A DNA stretch of 64,000 bases. Source: Hymenobacter monticola. Lineage in GTDB: Bacteria; Bacteroidota; Bacteroidia; Cytophagales; Hymenobacteraceae. Positions 20,193-29,500 of the stretch are shown here, one piece after another (the first letter of the stretch is position 1; each line of letters begins with the position of its first letter). Under the pieces are notes generated by a model. The model was not told the DNA's origin. It was given only the letters and a program-made list of their open reading frames with translations, and made no database searches. The stretch spans positions 112,476 through 176,475 of the forward strand of contig NZ_CP094535.1 in the NCBI RefSeq assembly GCF_022811645.1, given 5' to 3'. The position numbers and the translations under genes were made by a program.

Positions 20193-20226
20193 CCGGCCCT
20201 AGCCCGGCAGCCGGGCTAGGGTCCGG
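20193..20226. terminator. GC-rich hairpin between convergent genes
   Basis: CCGG then CCTAGCCCGG pairs with CCGGGCTAGG then CCGG around a CAG loop, with one internal mismatch. It lies between the ends of the esterase gene and convergent hipA. There is no long T-run on either side, so termination is inferred from position and stem strength. Confidence 0.55.
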
Positions 20227-20257
20227 ACAAATCAGGAGACCAACTTTATTGCTTGCT

Positions 20258-21535
20258 TCACTCCGCAGCGGCAAACGCCCGGCTCATGCGCTGCTGCTCT
20301 TCCCGGCTCAGCTGGTGCGTTTCGGCCTCCTGCGGCCAGGTGCGCACTGCCGCCAGCACTTCGGTAAGTAGCGCGGTGGCCTGGGCCGGCTTCAGCCGGA
20401 AATGCGGTGCTACGCTACAAGCCAGTTCCAGGTCAAGCTCGTTGCTGGTTTCCGAGATATTGAGCCGGAGGCCGTGTCCGTAAGGGATGGGGTTCAAATC
20501 ATAAGCCGGGGCCAGCCGCCAGCCCTGGGGCGTGAGCAGAAAACCGTGGTTACGCAAGTGGTCGTCGGTGTTGGAAATGCAGATATTGAACACGATGCGT
20601 CGCCACAGCTCGGCCAGGTCGGGGCCTGTACTAGCTCCTTGGGTGATGAGCAATTCGGCCAGCTCCAGGTAGCTGGCTCCATCCTGGTAGCTGGTGCCGT
20701 CCTGGTAGCCGAGCAGCGTCATCGCCGAGGCAAAATGCAGCCGTTGTCCATCGGCAGACCGGTCAAATCGCCGGGATAAGTAGGTGTGGTGGCGACTATT
20801 GAATTGTTGGGCCCGACCGTCGGCCACGTGCATACCCGCTTTCACGGCCAGCCGATTCACCAGGGCCTCCCACGCCCCTACGTCATGCTCGTCGTGGCTA
20901 CTGGGAAATTTGGCTATCCACAGGGCGTTGTGCTGGTCTACCACGCTGGCCTTGGGCCGCGCGCCGCCCAGCGAGGAGCCGGGGGCTACCAGCAAGGCCA
21001 GCCACTTAAGATAGTCCGGGTCAGAAGCGGCATCGGTTCGCTCCAATTGCAAGCTGGCGTGCTCCAACTCGCGCAGGGAAGTCCAGGGCGGGGCCGCCAT
21101 TGCCCGGTTATCATTCAGAAAAGGCCCATCCGGCTGGGTTTTAAATCGCAGGCCGCCCATGCGGTGCCCGTCAAATACGCCTAGTAGATAGTCCGATTCC
21201 ATCAGGGTGCGCTCGGAGCGGGCTTCCTGCCGGGCCAGCGCTGCTTCGCGTCGGCGCATCAGCAGGCGGCCCCAGCGGTCCGGCGCAGAGTCCAAGAACA
21301 AGCCAAAGTTGCTTTGGTCGTCCTTGGCCAGGTACTGCGGACCGCTGTAGAGTTGCAGGTCGGGGTCCAGCAGCTGCGCGTAGGGCGAGGCCAGCCAATC
21401 GCGGGAATACTCGAAGGAGAATATTTCCTTGCCCCGCCCTGGAGTGGCTGATAGCGTGCCCATCCACTGTGGCTCGGCCATTCCCTGCCAGTGCGCATAG
21501 ACCAGCAATTGCGTGCGAACTGCATTTTTTGCCAT
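20258..21535 (-). CDS. hipA: HipA-type serine/threonine kinase toxin
   Basis: A 425-residue protein with the HipA architecture: an N-terminal subdomain, the ATP-binding SSLGGARPKASVVDQ loop, and the catalytic/metal motif NTDDHLRNHGFLLTPQGWRLAPAYDLNP, in which the first Asp is the phosphotransfer base and DLNP the metal-binding motif. Classical HipA phosphorylates glutamyl-tRNA synthetase and causes growth arrest. Its ATG at 21535 lies 6 bp after the stop codon of the upstream HipB-like gene, so the two are co-transcribed from the palindromic promoter region at 21866-21913. The pair appears complete; the phosphorylation target of this copy is not known. Confidence 0.9.
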   Translation of the reverse strand: MAKNAVRTQLLVYAHWQGMAEPQWMGTLSATPGRGKEIFSFEYSRDWLASPYAQLLDPDLQLYSGPQYLAKDDQSNFGLFLDSAPDRWGRLLMRRREAALARQEARSERTLMESDYLLGVFDGHRMGGLRFKTQPDGPFLNDNRAMAAPPWTSLRELEHASLQLERTDAASDPDYLKWLALLVAPGSSLGGARPKASVVDQHNALWIAKFPSSHDEHDVGAWEALVNRLAVKAGMHVADGRAQQFNSRHHTYLSRRFDRSADGQRLHFASAMTLLGYQDGTSYQDGASYLELAELLITQGASTGPDLAELWRRIVFNICISNTDDHLRNHGFLLTPQGWRLAPAYDLNPIPYGHGLRLNISETSNELDLELACSVAPHFRLKPAQATALLTEVLAAVRTWPQEAETHQLSREEQQRMSRAFAAAE

Positions 21536-21541
21536 GACTTG

Positions 21542-21862
21542 CTACGCTTCGTCGCGCTTAGGGGCCCGTTCTTTTACCAGCAGCCCGGCATCCTGTAGCT
21601 TGCGGCCGAGCACATCATCCTCTGCTAAATGAAGGATGGTTTTTTCCAGTCCAAGAGTAAGAAGAACCTGTAAGTAAGTCCCGATACTCACGCTAGGAGC
21701 ACCTTTCTCGATGGCCAGCAAGGTCGTTCGGCTAATATCGGCTCGCTCCGCAATCTGGGCGGCGCTCAGTTTGCGGCGTAGGCGGGCCAGCCGAATATTC
21801 TCGCCGACCTCAACCAAGAGTTGCTGCAAGCGCGGTAGTAGCGGTTTGGCTTCACGTGGCAT
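21542..21862 (-). CDS. hipB: HipB-like XRE-family antitoxin/repressor
   Basis: A 106-residue DNA-binding protein. The helix-turn-helix is clear: IRLARLRRKLSAAQIAERADISRTTLLAIEKGAPSVSIGTYLQVL. The frame is open upstream to 21943, but that extension reads through the operator palindrome; the ATG at 21862 is the sensible start. It precedes hipA by 6 bp. By analogy with HipB it should neutralise HipA and repress its own promoter by binding the palindrome just upstream of its start. Confidence 0.87.
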   Translation of the reverse strand: MPREAKPLLPRLQQLLVEVGENIRLARLRRKLSAAQIAERADISRTTLLAIEKGAPSVSIGTYLQVLLTLGLEKTILHLAEDDVLGRKLQDAGLLVKERAPKRDEA

Positions 21863-21865
21863 AAT

Positions 21866-21913
21866 GTTCAATACTTTGGACAAAAATAAGCATTTTTGCC
21901 CAAAGTATTGAAC
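21866..21913. promoter_or_regulatory. 48-bp palindromic operator of the hipBA operon
   Basis: GTTCAATACTTTGG (21866-21879) is repeated inverted at 21900-21913. Inside, CAAAAAT (21881-21887) pairs with ATTTTTG (21892-21898) around AAGC. Only one pair, the A/C at 21880/21899, is mismatched. It ends 3 bp from the hipB start codon. Autorepression by the XRE protein is the obvious inference. Confidence 0.75.
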
Positions 21914-22142
21914 ATGTATTGATGAATGACACGGTTGTTGCAAGCTATGACAGTATGCCTGCTACTTATATTTTTCCAGCTGTGGCAGATGAGAAAATTA
22001 TTCATAAAAGAAGCACTTCTCACACGTTGGCTTAAGCAGAGTGCTGTTTCACGCCCTCTCATTTCACCTACAACAATCCGGGATTTGGCTACGTGACGCT
22101 TTTTGGTGCAAGAGACCTTTGCCCCGAACAAAAAGCGAACCT

Positions 22143-22976
22143 ATGAGCACCACTAGAAAAGTTATCCTGGTAACCGGCGCGTCGGCCGGAATAGGCAAAG
22201 AATTCGTCAAGGTTTTACTGGCCGATGGCCATACCGTGTACGGGGCCGCCCGCCGAGTGGAGAATATGATGGATATCCAGCAGCTGGGAGCCAAGGTCTT
22301 ACCACTGGATGTGACCAACGACGAGTCGATGGTGCAGACCGTGCAGACGGTTTTGACGGAACAGGGTCGCATCGACGTGCTTATCAACAGCGCGGGCTTC
22401 GGACTGAATGCGGCCTTTGAGGACGTCTCGATGGCCGACGCGCGGTATCAGTTTGAGGTCAACGTTTTCGGCCTGGCGCGCCTCTCGCAGCTCGTGCTCC
22501 CGGCCATGCGGCAGCAGCAGGCAGGAAAGATTATCAACATTTCCTCCATTGCGGGGCGCATGCCGTCGCCCTTTGCGGCCTGGTACCATGCCTCTAAACA
22601 TGCGGTGGAGGCCATTAGCGACAGCATGCGCATAGAGCTGCAACCGTTCGGTATTCAGGTGGTCCTTATCGAGCCGGGTTCGGTTAAATCAGAATGGGGA
22701 GGCATTGCCATAGATAATGCGCTGAAGCATTCCGGCAACGGCCCGTACCAGGACATGGTGCGGGGGTACGTGGCCACCGTCCGGGACATGGACGCCAGGG
22801 CGTCGGAACCGGCGGTTATTGCCCGATTGGTGAAAAAAGCCATTGATTCGCGACGGCCCCGGATACGCTACGTGGGCGGCTTCATGGCCAAACCCTTGCT
22901 GCTGATTCATAAACTTTTGCCCGCCCGGCTGTTCGATGCCCTGTTAGCGAGTCAGATTAAGCCGAAGAAGCCCTAG
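22143..22976 (+). CDS. SDR family oxidoreductase
   Basis: A 277-residue classical SDR: VILVTGASAGIGKEF cofactor motif, NSAGFG, catalytic Ser in NISSIAG, and active-site YHASK. The C-terminus is basic and Leu-rich (PLLLIHKLLPARLFDALL), as in SDRs that act on membrane-associated substrates. The ATG at 22143 sits directly before the first strand; the open frame upstream to 22041 has no protein-like features. An AraC-type regulator begins 15 bp downstream on the same strand. SDR/AraC pairs are frequent in this group, and the regulator probably controls this gene. Substrate unknown. Confidence 0.87.
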   Translation: MSTTRKVILVTGASAGIGKEFVKVLLADGHTVYGAARRVENMMDIQQLGAKVLPLDVTNDESMVQTVQTVLTEQGRIDVLINSAGFGLNAAFEDVSMADARYQFEVNVFGLARLSQLVLPAMRQQQAGKIINISSIAGRMPSPFAAWYHASKHAVEAISDSMRIELQPFGIQVVLIEPGSVKSEWGGIAIDNALKHSGNGPYQDMVRGYVATVRDMDARASEPAVIARLVKKAIDSRRPRIRYVGGFMAKPLLLIHKLLPARLFDALLASQIKPKKP

Positions 22977-22991
22977 CCGTTTACGCCGCCC

Positions 22992-23903
22992 ATGAAGGCC
23001 ACTCCCCTCCCCATTCGCTCGCTCAGCGACTTGTTCCGGCTCCTGGACCTGGGCAAGCCCCAGCACCCGCTCATTGCGCTGCTGAAACACCAGGCGCTCC
23101 CGCCGCTGATGCTGGCCACCGAAACCAAATTCGTTTCGGACCTGTACGTCATCCTGCTGAAGAAGGAAGTCCGGTTCAAGCTGAAATACGGTCAGAATTA
23201 CTACGATTTTGACGACGGCCTCATGGCCTTTATGGCCCCTGGGCAGGTTATTTCGCTGGAAAATGAAGAGGGGAATCCGGTCGAGGGCTGGCTGTTGGCC
23301 TTCCACCCGGATTTCATTCAGCCCTATCCGCTGGGCAAGAAAATCAAGGAGCTGGGGTTTTTCTCCTACGCGGTGTACGAGGCCCTGCACCTGTCGGAAG
23401 CGGAGAAAGACATGCTGCGGGAGCTGATGGTCCAGATTGAGCGGGAGTACCTGTCGCCCATCGACCAGTTTAGTCAGGACGTGATAGTCTCCCAGCTTGA
23501 GCTGCTGCTGAACTATGCCAACCGCTTTTATAACCGGCAGTTTCTGACCCGCAAAAAAGTAAACCACGACTTGCTGACCCGGCTGGAAGCGGCGCTCGAA
23601 AGCTATTTCAGCAGCCCCCAGCTGCCGCAGCTGGGCCTGCCCAGCGTGCAGTACCTGGCGCAGCAGCTGCACGTGTCGCCCAACTATTTGAGCGACCTGC
23701 TCCGCACCCTGACCGGAAAGAACACGCAACAGTGCATCCACGAAAAGCTCATCGAAAAAGCGAAGGACCAATTGGCCACCACCACGCGCTCCATTAGCGA
23801 GGTGGCCTATGCGCTGGGCTTTGAGCATCCCCAGTCCTTCAGCAAGCTGTTCAAGACCAAAACCAACCTTTCTCCGCTGGAATTTCGGGCTTCCTTCAAC
23901 TGA
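22992..23903 (+). CDS. AraC family transcriptional regulator
   Basis: A 303-residue regulator. Residues about 1-180 form a cupin-like sensing domain (LMAFMAPGQVISLENEEG). Residues about 200-300 hold two helix-turn-helix units: PSVQYLAQQLHVSPNYLSDLLRTLTGKN and the second with RSISEVAYALGFEHPQSFSKLFKTKTNLSPLEFR, which is the AraC signature. It follows the SDR gene by 15 bp, implying co-transcription. The effector is unknown. Confidence 0.9.
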   Translation: MKATPLPIRSLSDLFRLLDLGKPQHPLIALLKHQALPPLMLATETKFVSDLYVILLKKEVRFKLKYGQNYYDFDDGLMAFMAPGQVISLENEEGNPVEGWLLAFHPDFIQPYPLGKKIKELGFFSYAVYEALHLSEAEKDMLRELMVQIEREYLSPIDQFSQDVIVSQLELLLNYANRFYNRQFLTRKKVNHDLLTRLEAALESYFSSPQLPQLGLPSVQYLAQQLHVSPNYLSDLLRTLTGKNTQQCIHEKLIEKAKDQLATTTRSISEVAYALGFEHPQSFSKLFKTKTNLSPLEFRASFN

Positions 23904-24209
23904 CCAAGGAAGGGACCGAAGTTACGCCGGCTGGAGCGTTGGCAGCTGCCTCTCGGCATATTAAGCCGCCCTTACCAGATGCCAGCTTCCCCGCTATTTA
24001 TGGCTTGGTCCAGCTATCCCCTGCCTGCTGCGAGCACATCAATCGACTGGATAAACACCTCGGCTCCAGTGGAGAGAGCCGACCTTTTCAGAACCAAATG
24101 GTTCGTGCTAGTTACCATCAAAACTCAACAAGCGAAATACCACGATTGGGTACACAGTGAATTTGACCACTACGCTGGACCTGCGTTAACCAACACTTGA
24201 TTCAAGCCG
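23904..24209. other. intergenic region without a supportable gene
   Basis: About 300 bp between the AraC gene and the convergent LytTR gene. Short open frames exist but have no recognisable sequence, no good start and no codon bias like the neighbours. No clear hairpin with a T-run was seen. Confidence 0.5.
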
Positions 24210-25010
24210 TTAGCTGCCCCCCACCCACCGGCGGAGCTCGGCTACCCGAAGCTTGGGCACGATGACCTCCTCGGCCGTAACGGGCTGCAGGTGCACCACC
24301 ATGCGGTTGCCATAGTACGGTTCCAGGGCGGTGACGCTGGCGCGGGCGAACAAGACCTGCCGATTGGCCCGAAAAAACTGCTGCGGGTCTACCTGCGTCT
24401 CCAATTCGTCGAGCGTGCTGTCGATGGCATATTGCTGCCCGGCCAGCGTGGTGAGGTGAACCGAGCCGTGCCGAATAACGAAGTGGGCCACCTCGCTGGT
24501 GGCGATGGGCAGCAGTTTGGTTTTGTGAGGCACCAGCCAGCTGGTCTTGTAGGTGGCTTTGCCGCTGAGCTGCTGCATGGTGCGCAGCAGTTCAGGCAAA
24601 TTGGGAATGGCCCCGACCAGGGGCGGGGCGGTACTGGCGTAGTGCCGTTTGAGGGCATCGAACTTCTGCAGGCCGCGCTCTAGATTATCGCGGGTGATGG
24701 GCTTGAGCAGGTAGTCGATGCCGTTGACCTGGAAGGCCTCCATGGCGTGCTCATCGTAGGCCGTGACGAAGATGACCGGGCAGGTGACTTCTACGCGCCG
24801 GAATATCTCAAAGCTGCTGCCGTCCGACAAGTGGATGTCCATGAATATCAGGTCGGGGGTAGGGTTTTCCTGCAGCCAGGTCACGGTATCGGCTACGAAT
24901 TCCAGATGGGCCACTACCTGCGCGTCGGGGCGCACTTCTTGCAGCAGGCGCTGGAGCGCCCGGGCCGGACGCAGCTCATCTTCGACTATCAGAATGTTCA
25001 ACACGGGCAA
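24210..25010 (-). CDS. LytTR-family response regulator
   Basis: A 266-residue two-component regulator. The receiver domain (residues 1-120) has the acidic pair in IVEDE, phospho-acceptor Asp58 in LIFMDIHLSDG, Thr in FVTAYDEHAMEAF and the Lys in YLLKPI. The C-terminal LytTR DNA-binding domain runs from about 165 (THKTKLLPIATSEVAHF in outline) to the end, with FFRANRQVLFARASVTALEPY. It starts 3 bp after the kinase stop codon, so kinase and regulator are translated from one message. Targets are not visible in the window. Confidence 0.92.
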   Translation of the reverse strand: MPVLNILIVEDELRPARALQRLLQEVRPDAQVVAHLEFVADTVTWLQENPTPDLIFMDIHLSDGSSFEIFRRVEVTCPVIFVTAYDEHAMEAFQVNGIDYLLKPITRDNLERGLQKFDALKRHYASTAPPLVGAIPNLPELLRTMQQLSGKATYKTSWLVPHKTKLLPIATSEVAHFVIRHGSVHLTTLAGQQYAIDSTLDELETQVDPQQFFRANRQVLFARASVTALEPYYGNRMVVHLQPVTAEEVIVPKLRVAELRRWVGGS

Positions 25011-25013
25011 CGG

Positions 25014-26114
25014 CTAAGCAGGTAAGGGAATGTATACGGAAAACTCGTCGTCGGTCTGCTCCACCAATAGGCTCTGCTGGTTGAGCATCCGCACGCGGTT
25101 GGTCAGATTGCTCAGGCCAATGCCGCTGCTGGGCTCGGGCACGAGGCGCGGAACGCGGGTATTGCGCACGCGCAGCGTGGCCGGGGCCACGAAATCGACG
25201 CGTACCAGCAGCGGCTGGCGGCGGCTCACGGTGTTGTGCTTCACGGCATTCTCCATGAGTAGCTGCAGGGCCAGCGGCGGCACCTGCCGGTCCAGTACCT
25301 CGGCCGGCAGGTCCATTTCCAGCTTAATGCCGTCCCCAAAGCGCATCTGGAGCAGGTAGAAATAAGACCGCAGAAAGCTGACCTCGTCGCGGAGCGGCAC
25401 GGCCATCTGCTCGCCGTAGCGGAGCAAATAGCGGTACACCTGGGCCATTTCTTCCACAAAGAGCGCGGCGGCGGCCGGCTCGTCGTAAATCAGCTCGCCC
25501 AGCGTGGAGAGTGAGTTAAACAAAAAATGGGGGCTCAGCTGCTGCTTGAGGCTCTCGTAGCGGGCTTGCAATTGCTCACGCTTCAACGATTCATTCTCGA
25601 TGGTCAGATAACGGCCACTTTCGACCAACTCAATGGCGAGCTGAAAGGACAATCCCACGGCCGTTAGAATCTGGGAGAGAATCACCCTTATGCGCAGCGA
25701 GGTGGTTTCCATATTTATTCCCAGAAAGCTGTCAACGTAGTTGCGGGCGACAATGTAGAGCGTGAACATGATGGCAATAATGACCGCGCGCAGGAGGCGG
25801 TCGACCCAAAGCGGCTGGTTGCTGAGCCAGCGCTGCACGGGGTTGTTAACGTAGCGCAGCAGATAGTTCACCCAGAATTGCACCTGGAAATACAGCACCG
25901 CATTGATGAACAGCAGCAGCAATTCCCAAATGGTGGTGTGCTGGCGCTGCACAGCCGCCGCTGGCAGTACCAGCAGGGCAAAGGCGACGGAGATGCCCAG
26001 GGTGATGCGCCGGTACGTTTGCCGCGAGAACATCACCGGGGCCTCGGCGCGGGCCGTGCCGGGCCGCGGGACGCTGGGCTGGCTGACGGCGGAAGACGGA
26101 AGTGACTGGTTCAT
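25014..26114 (-). CDS. LytS/YehU-type membrane sensor histidine kinase
   Basis: A 366-residue kinase with four predicted membrane helices between about residues 30 and 170 and no large extracytoplasmic domain. The His_kinase box is SLKQQLSPHFLFNSLSTLGEL with phospho-acceptor His196. The ATPase region shows the N-box LLMENAVKHNTVSR and the glycine box SSGIGLSNLTNRV. This is the classical partner of LytTR regulators, and the regulator gene follows directly. The signal sensed is unknown; short loops suggest membrane state or a small lipophilic ligand. Confidence 0.92.
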   Translation of the reverse strand: MNQSLPSSAVSQPSVPRPGTARAEAPVMFSRQTYRRITLGISVAFALLVLPAAAVQRQHTTIWELLLLFINAVLYFQVQFWVNYLLRYVNNPVQRWLSNQPLWVDRLLRAVIIAIMFTLYIVARNYVDSFLGINMETTSLRIRVILSQILTAVGLSFQLAIELVESGRYLTIENESLKREQLQARYESLKQQLSPHFLFNSLSTLGELIYDEPAAAALFVEEMAQVYRYLLRYGEQMAVPLRDEVSFLRSYFYLLQMRFGDGIKLEMDLPAEVLDRQVPPLALQLLMENAVKHNTVSRRQPLLVRVDFVAPATLRVRNTRVPRLVPEPSSGIGLSNLTNRVRMLNQQSLLVEQTDDEFSVYIPLPA

Positions 26115-26203
26115 GAGGGCAAGCTAGTGGGACAGCAGCAATCCTGCGATTGAAGACGAGGCTACCCGGCTAGTAACGGCGGGCTGGGCCCGACGTCCGG
26201 GTT

Positions 26204-26473
26204 CTAGGCCGAGGCGCGGCAGCCCACTACGTAGCGCACGAAATCGCCCACCGTGTAAAAGGGTACCTCGTCGGGCACCGTGAGGTGGAAATTACGCTCC
26301 AGCTCCAGGATGATGTCGACCACATCGACCGTGTCGAAGTGCAGGTCGCGGCTGAGGCTGGCCGAGCGCCGCAGCCGCGCGGTCTTGATGGCCTTGCGCT
26401 TGCTGATGATACACAATACTTGCTGCTCCAGGACTTTGGTGGGCGCGGGAGAATAAGAAACGTCGGCTAACAT
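26204..26473 (-). CDS. acyl-carrier-protein-like protein with Thr in place of the carrier Ser (copy 1)
   Basis: An 89-residue protein with the four-helix acyl-carrier fold visible in SLSRDLHFDTVDVVDIILELERNFHLTVPDEVPFYTVGDFVRYV. In canonical carriers the second helix begins D-S-L and the Ser carries phosphopantetheine; here the motif reads FDTVDVVDI, so Ser is Thr. Start ATG 26473 was chosen because the upstream frame has no protein features. It is the last gene after the RND pump, 107 bp downstream, so probably in the efflux operon. A second protein with the same substitution is at 37895-38182. It may be a non-carrying structural homologue, or Thr may be modified; the first seems likelier. 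Confidence 0.8.
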   Translation of the reverse strand: MLADVSYSPAPTKVLEQQVLCIISKRKAIKTARLRRSASLSRDLHFDTVDVVDIILELERNFHLTVPDEVPFYTVGDFVRYVVGCRASA

Positions 26474-26580
26474 ATTGCAAAAAAAGAGAAGGTTGACGTT
26501 GGAGTTGTAGCAAAAAAAAATGGCCGGGCAGCCGCCTGCGGAGTTCCCGCGGACAAGCCACCCGGCCAATTCTTGGCTGC

Positions 26581-29500
26581 TTACGCCAGCACAGCGGGCG
26601 TAGCGGCTTCGGCTTCTTCGTGGTCGGCGGCGTGTGCCTTCGGCTGCGGCTCGTTGTAGTGACGGCCGGAGATTTTGGCGCGCAGCTTCTCATTGAGCAG
26701 GTACATCACGGGCACCACCAGCAGCGTGACCAGCGTGGCGAAGGCCAGGCCGAAGATGATGGTCCAGGCCAGCGGGCCCCAGAACACCACCGACTCGCCG
26801 CCCAGGAAAATGTGCGGGTGGCCCGACTTGAAGAGCTCATAGAAGTCGATGTTCAGGCCCACGGCCAGCGGAATCAGGCCCAGAATGGCGGCCGTGGCCG
26901 TCAGGATGACCGGGTTGAGGCGGGTGCGGCCGGCCAGCACCAGGGCGTCGTGCAGGTTCATGCCCTGCGAGCGCAGCATGTCGGTGAATTCGACCAGCAG
27001 AATGCCGTTCTTCACCACGATGCCCGCCAGGGCAATCACCCCTACCCCAGTCATCACGATGCTGATGTTCATGCCCGTGATGGCCAGGCCCAGCATCACG
27101 CCGATGATGGAGAACAAAACTTCCGTCAGGATGATGACCGGCTTGCTCACCGAGTTGAACTGCGTGACGAGCACCAGGAAGATGAGGGCAATGGCACCCA
27201 GGGCAGCTACGCCCAGGAAGTTGCTGGTTTCGGCCTGGTCTTCCTGCGCCCCGCCCATTTTGATGGTGTAGCCGGGCGGCGTGGGGAAGCTCTTGAGCGC
27301 CTGCGTCACGTTGGCCACCACGTCGGGGCCAGTAAAGCCACCCAGCACGTTGGAGCTGATGGTGATGATGCGCTTGGTGTCCTTGCGCTTGATGCCGCCG
27401 TAGGTCGTGCCGTAGGTGATGTCGGCGATGGACGACATGGGCACCTGGCGCACGTTGCCGCTGGCATCGCGGAAGGTCAGGGGCGCATTCATGATGGCGT
27501 CGATGTTGTCGCGGTAGGGCTTGGCGTAGCGCACCTGGATGGGGTACTCATCATCCGGGGTCTTGAATTTGCTGGCCTCGTAGCCGTACACCGCCGTGCG
27601 CACTTCCTGCCCAATCTGGGCCGTGCTGATGCCTTCGCGGTTGGCGCGGGTGCGGTTGATGCCGACGCTGATTTCGGGGTTGCGGTCCTGCAGGTCGGAG
27701 CGCAGGTCTTCGATGCCGCCGATTTTGAGCGAATCGATGTAGCGCTCCACTTTCTTGCTCAGCGCGGCCAGCTTGGGATAGTCGTCGCCGCTGACCTCAA
27801 TGGCAATGGGCTTGCCCTGGGGCGGGCCGCTGGCCTCCTGGTCCACCGATACCTCGGCCCCCGGAATGCCCTTGACAGCCTCCCGAATCTGGTCCATGTA
27901 CAGACCAGTCGTTTTGCCTTTGCGCTCGGCCAGCTCCTTGAAGGCTACGGCTACCTTGCCCAAGTGCGACTGCGAGGTGCCGGCCGCCGAAGCTTCGGAA
28001 GGGTCGCCGGCGCCAATGGCGACGTTGGTAATCACCGATTCCACGTCGGGGTTGTCGCGGCCAATGACCTTGTACACGCGCTTTTCCAGCTCGCGGGTCA
28101 CCGAGTCGGTGACTTCCACGCGGGTGCCCACCGGCATGCGCAGGTAGGTATAGATGAAGTTGGGGTCGCCCGAGGGGAAGAAGTCCACCTTGGGCTTGCG
28201 GGCCACCACGGCCAGCAGGCTGCCCACCATCAGCACCACCAGGCTGAGCATGATGGCTACCTGCCGCCACACCGTGCCGCCTACCACAATTTCCACCAGG
28301 CGGGCGTAGCCGTTCTGGAAACGCGGCAGGATGCTGCGCTGGAAACCGGCAATCATGTAGACGAACACGTACTTGTCGAGGAAGCAGAAGACGATGATGG
28401 TCACCATCAGATTGCCCAGAAAAGTCGAGCCCGCCAGGTAGCCGGCCACGGCCACCAGCAGAATGCCACCCATCCCGAGCAGGAAATTGCGCGTGAGCTG
28501 CGGCTTTTCCACGCGGTCGAGGTGCTCTTCGCGGTTCATGAAGCTCACGGCAAACACCGGGTTCATGATGAAAGCCACGATGAGCGAGGCCCCCAGCGTG
28601 AGGATGAGCGTAACGGGCAAAAAGAACATGAACGAGCCCACGATGCCGGGCCAGAACAGCAGCGGCACGAACGGGGCCACCGTGGTGAGCGTGCCGGCCA
28701 GCACGGGGATGAACACCTCGCCGGCCGCATATTTGGCGGCCTGGGCCGTGGTCAAGTTGGGGTGCTCGTGCAGCAGGCGGTGGGTATTTTCAATCACCAC
28801 AATGGCGTCATCGACCACGATGCCCAGGGCCAGCAGGAAGGCAAAGAGCACAATCATGTTCAGCGAGAAGCCGAACATGGGCAGCATGATGAAGGCCAGG
28901 AACATGCTCAGCGGCACCGAGAGGCCCACAAACAGGGCGTTGGTGGTGCCCATGAAGAACATCAGAATCAGCGTCACCAGCAAAAAGCCGATGATGATGG
29001 TGTTAATCAGGTCGTTCAGGGTATTGCGGGTCTGGCTGGAAGCATCGCCGGTAATGGTGATTTTCAGGCCTTTGGGGGTGCTGGCTTCCGCGTCCTTTAC
29101 CAACTGGTGAATCTTGTCCGAGGCATCGAGCAGGTTTTCGCCCTGGCGCTTCACCACGTTCAGCGTCACCGAGGGCTGGCCTTCGAGGCTGGCGTAGCTC
29201 TCGCGGTCCTTGAAGCCGTCGGTCACGGTGGCAATGTCGCCGAGGCGCACCGAGGCCCCGCGCAGGTTTTTCACCTGAATGTTGGCGATGTCGTCGGCCT
29301 TCACGTACTGGCCGGCTACGCGCACGGCCCGCTTCTGGGTGCCCACGTCGATGGAGCCCCCCGAGATGGTGATGTTCTCGCGGGCGATGGCGCCCTCAAT
29401 GTCGGAGAAGCTCAGCTGCGAGGCTTGCAGCTTGTACAGGTCCAAGTCTACGTTCACCTGCTGCTCCAGCGCCCCCACGATGTCGACGCGGGTGATTTCG

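Noticed and set aside
24210-26114. Two-component pair as the regulator of the efflux operon next to it
   Set aside because: The efflux operon has its own TetR and palindrome at the far end, and nothing in the sequence links the LytTR protein to it.
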